DNA from: an uncultured Acidimicrobiales bacterium
GTDB taxonomy: Bacteria; Actinomycetota; Acidimicrobiia; Acidimicrobiales; Iamiaceae
Reading direction: 5' to 3'
Assembly (NCBI GenBank): GCA_937926025.1
Contig: CALANQ010000186.1
Coordinates: 1-5,945 of the forward strand
Length of the DNA stretch: 5,945 bases
Every line of letters begins with the position of its first letter. Within the stretch, counting starts at the first letter, position 1. The notes beneath the pieces were generated by a model, which ran no database searches, was not told the DNA's origin, and saw nothing but the letters and a program-made list of their open reading frames with translations. A program made the position numbers and the translations under genes. Shown here in pieces: positions 4,174 through 5,945 of the stretch.

Positions 4174-5945
4174 ATGGACCCAGAAGCGCTGAACCGCCGG
4201 CGTCTGCCCATCACCCACCGGCGGAGCACCACCGACACCCCCATCGACGCCCGAACCGCGCGACGTCCGGAACCGGCCAAGCCGTTGCGCCCGCCGGAAG
4301 GGGCGCCCAACGTGCTGCTGATCCTCATCGACGACATGGGGTTCGGTGCCAGCAGCGCGTTCGGCGGACCGTGCGACATGCCCACCGCCGAGAGGATCGC
4401 CGCCGAAGGCGTCCGGTTCACGCGCTTCCACACCACGCTGTGCTCGCCCACCCGCCAGTCGCTGATGACCGGCCGGAACCACCACACGGTGGAGATGGGG
4501 GCGCTGGCCGAGGTGGCCACCTCGTTCCCCGGCTACACGGGCGTCCTCCCCGACGACTGCGCCACCATCGCCCAGGTCCTGCGGATGAACGGCTACTCGA
4601 CGGGCATGTTCGGCAAGCACCACCAGACGCCCCCGTGGGAGACCAGCCCGTCCGGCCCGTTCGACCGCTGGCCGACCGGGCAGGGCTTCGAGCGGTTCTA
4701 CGGGTTCATCGGCGGCGACACCCACCAGTACGTCCCGGCGCTCGTCGACAACCTGAACCCGATCGAGCCGCCAAGGACCCCCGACGAGGGCTACCACCTC
4801 TCCGAGGACCTGGTCGACCAGGCCATCGCCTGGATCGGGAACCTGACCGCGCTGACGCCCGACAAGCCCTGGTTCACGTACCTGTCCTTCGGCGCCACCC
4901 ACGCGCCGCACCACGCGCCCAAGCCCTACCTCGAGGCGATGCGCGGCCGCTTCGACCACGGCTACGACCGCCAGCGGGAACTCACCTTCGAGCGCCAGAA
5001 GGCGCTGGGCATCCTCCCCGACGACGCCGAGCTCACCGCCCCCAACGAGAAGATCCCGTCGTGGGACGAGCTGACCGACGACGACCGCCTGGTCGGGAAC
5101 CGGCTGTTCGAGGCGTACGCCGCCATGGCCGCCCACACCGACGACCAGGTCGCCCGGCTCGTCGCCCACCTCGAGGAGACCGATCTCCTGGACGACACGC
5201 TGGTGCTCTACATCCTCGGTGACAACGGGGCCTCCGCCGAAGCCGGTGCCTACGGCACGTTCAACGAGATGGCGTACCAGAACAACGTGCTGATGACGAC
5301 CGACGACATCAAGCCCCGGCTCGACGAGATCGGCGGCCCCTCCGCGTTCAACCACGTGCCCGCGGGCTGGGCCCACGCCATGAACACGCCGTACCAGTGG
5401 TCGAAGATCGTGGCCTCGCACTGGGGCGGGACCCGCACCGGCATGGTCGCCCGGTACCCGCACCGGATCCCCGCCGGCGAGATCCGCAGCCAGTTCACCC
5501 ACGTCAACGACGTCATGCCGACCATCCTCGACATCGTCGGCATCCCCGAGCCCCAGCAGGTCAACGGCATCACGCAGCGCCCGCTCGAAGGCGTGAGCTT
5601 CACCTACGCCATCGACGACGCCGGCGCCGACGAGCGCCACCACACGCAGTACTTCGAGATCGGCGGCAACCGCGGGATCTACTGCGATGGGTGGACGGCG
5701 GTGACCCAGCACTGGCTGCCCTGGCCCGACCCCGACGACCACGTGCCCGCCCTGGAAGACGACACCTGGGAGCTCTACGGCCCCGACGACTGGACCCAGG
5801 CGCGCGACCTGGCCGCCGAGCAGCCCGCCAAGCTGCGGGAGCTGCAGGAGCGGTTCCTGATCGAGGGCGCCAAGTACAACGTCCTCCCCATCGACGACCG
5901 CCAGCGCGAGCGCTTCGATCCGAAGGTCGCGGGCCGGCCCGATCT
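4174..5945 (+). CDS. Type I arylsulfatase, long AtsA-like form (3' end outside window)
   Basis: 590 residues are present with no stop before the window ends. It would hydrolyse sulfate esters using a formylglycine (FGly) residue. Visible active-site features are the metal-binding Asp pair D53-D54 (NVLLILIDDMGFG), the Cys-type FGly motif CSPTRQSLMTG starting at C90 (codon 4441-4443), GKHH (147-150, normally GKWH), H243 in GATHAPHHAPK, the metal pair D350-N351 in GDNGASAEAG, and K411 in SKIVASHWGGTR. From memory, the order and spacing closely follow mycobacterial AtsA (about 790 residues), including GQGFERFYGFIGGDTHQY, FERQKALGI and NTPYQWSK. On that basis roughly 170-200 residues may be missing. 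There is no signal peptide: residues 1-45 are Arg/Pro-rich, so a cytoplasmic enzyme is likely. ATG 4174 has a weak ribosome site, but there is no other good start nearby. The Cys needs conversion to FGly by a formylglycine-generating enzyme, which is not encoded in the window. The true substrate is unknown. Confidence 0.95.
   Translation, partial: MDPEALNRRRLPITHRRSTTDTPIDARTARRPEPAKPLRPPEGAPNVLLILIDDMGFGASSAFGGPCDMPTAERIAAEGVRFTRFHTTLCSPTRQSLMTGRNHHTVEMGALAEVATSFPGYTGVLPDDCATIAQVLRMNGYSTGMFGKHHQTPPWETSPSGPFDRWPTGQGFERFYGFIGGDTHQYVPALVDNLNPIEPPRTPDEGYHLSEDLVDQAIAWIGNLTALTPDKPWFTYLSFGATHAPHHAPKPYLEAMRGRFDHGYDRQRELTFERQKALGILPDDAELTAPNEKIPSWDELTDDDRLVGNRLFEAYAAMAAHTDDQVARLVAHLEETDLLDDTLVLYILGDNGASAEAGAYGTFNEMAYQNNVLMTTDDIKPRLDEIGGPSAFNHVPAGWAHAMNTPYQWSKIVASHWGGTRTGMVARYPHRIPAGEIRSQFTHVNDVMPTILDIVGIPEPQQVNGITQRPLEGVSFTYAIDDAGADERHHTQYFEIGGNRGIYCDGWTAVTQHWLPWPDPDDHVPALEDDTWELYGPDDWTQARDLAAEQPAKLRELQERFLIEGAKYNVLPIDDRQRERFDPKVAGRPD

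Noticed and set aside
3912..5222. Plus-strand open frame overlapping the end of the RibD_C gene and the sulfatase in another frame
   Set aside because: Its translation is Arg/Pro/His-rich shadow sequence, and both genes it overlaps have strong motif support in their own frames.
4042..5742. Long minus-strand open frame opposite the sulfatase
   Set aside because: The plus strand encodes a clear sulfatase with all catalytic motifs. The opposite frame is Val/Gly/Arg-rich with no recognisable fold.

Overview
The window is very GC-rich, with codons ending almost always in G or C. Its gene families (SigE-type ECF sigma factor, multi-spanning GT-C-like membrane protein, ArsR/AHSA1/RibD_C cluster, AtsA-like long arylsulfatase) point to a high-GC actinobacterium. 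A more exact placement, such as Acidimicrobiia, would be a guess. I see no rRNA, tRNA, CRISPR array, insertion sequence or phage gene.

Left arm (about 1-2409, minus strand). Read 5' to 3' on the minus strand, it holds three genes. The first is a predicted polytopic membrane protein (771..2409) whose frame breaks near 1017. Next, after about 107 bases, comes an ECF sigma-70 factor (190..663). Last is the N-terminus of a single-pass, anti-sigma-like membrane protein (1..193, cut by the window edge), which overlaps the sigma gene by an ATGA junction. Because of the frame break, the membrane-protein frame stays open and by chance runs in phase through the sigma gene. This gives one apparent 739-codon reading frame (190..2409) that should not be read as a real fusion.

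Centre (2410-2549). A divergent intergenic region contains an AT-rich island with a perfect TTGACA box and two overlapping palindromes. This is the likely promoter/operator of the regulator to its right.

Right arm (2550-5945, plus strand). An ArsR-type repressor (2550..2900) overlaps an AHSA1/SRPBCC protein (2897..3382) by ATGA. A short gap carrying a perfect 17-bp palindrome follows, then a RibD_C/dihydrofolate-reductase-like protein (3461..4102). Last is a long type I arylsulfatase (4174 to beyond 5945) with an intact Cys-type formylglycine motif. The first three form a combination often seen in actinobacteria, and the sulfatase may be co-transcribed with them. The regulator has no visible metal site, so its signal is more likely an organic ligand or redox cue than a metal.

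I see no clearly new biological system here. The points most worth a second look are the apparent frameshift at about 1017, the palindromes at 2497-2517 and 3412-3428, and the association of the ArsR module with a sulfatase.
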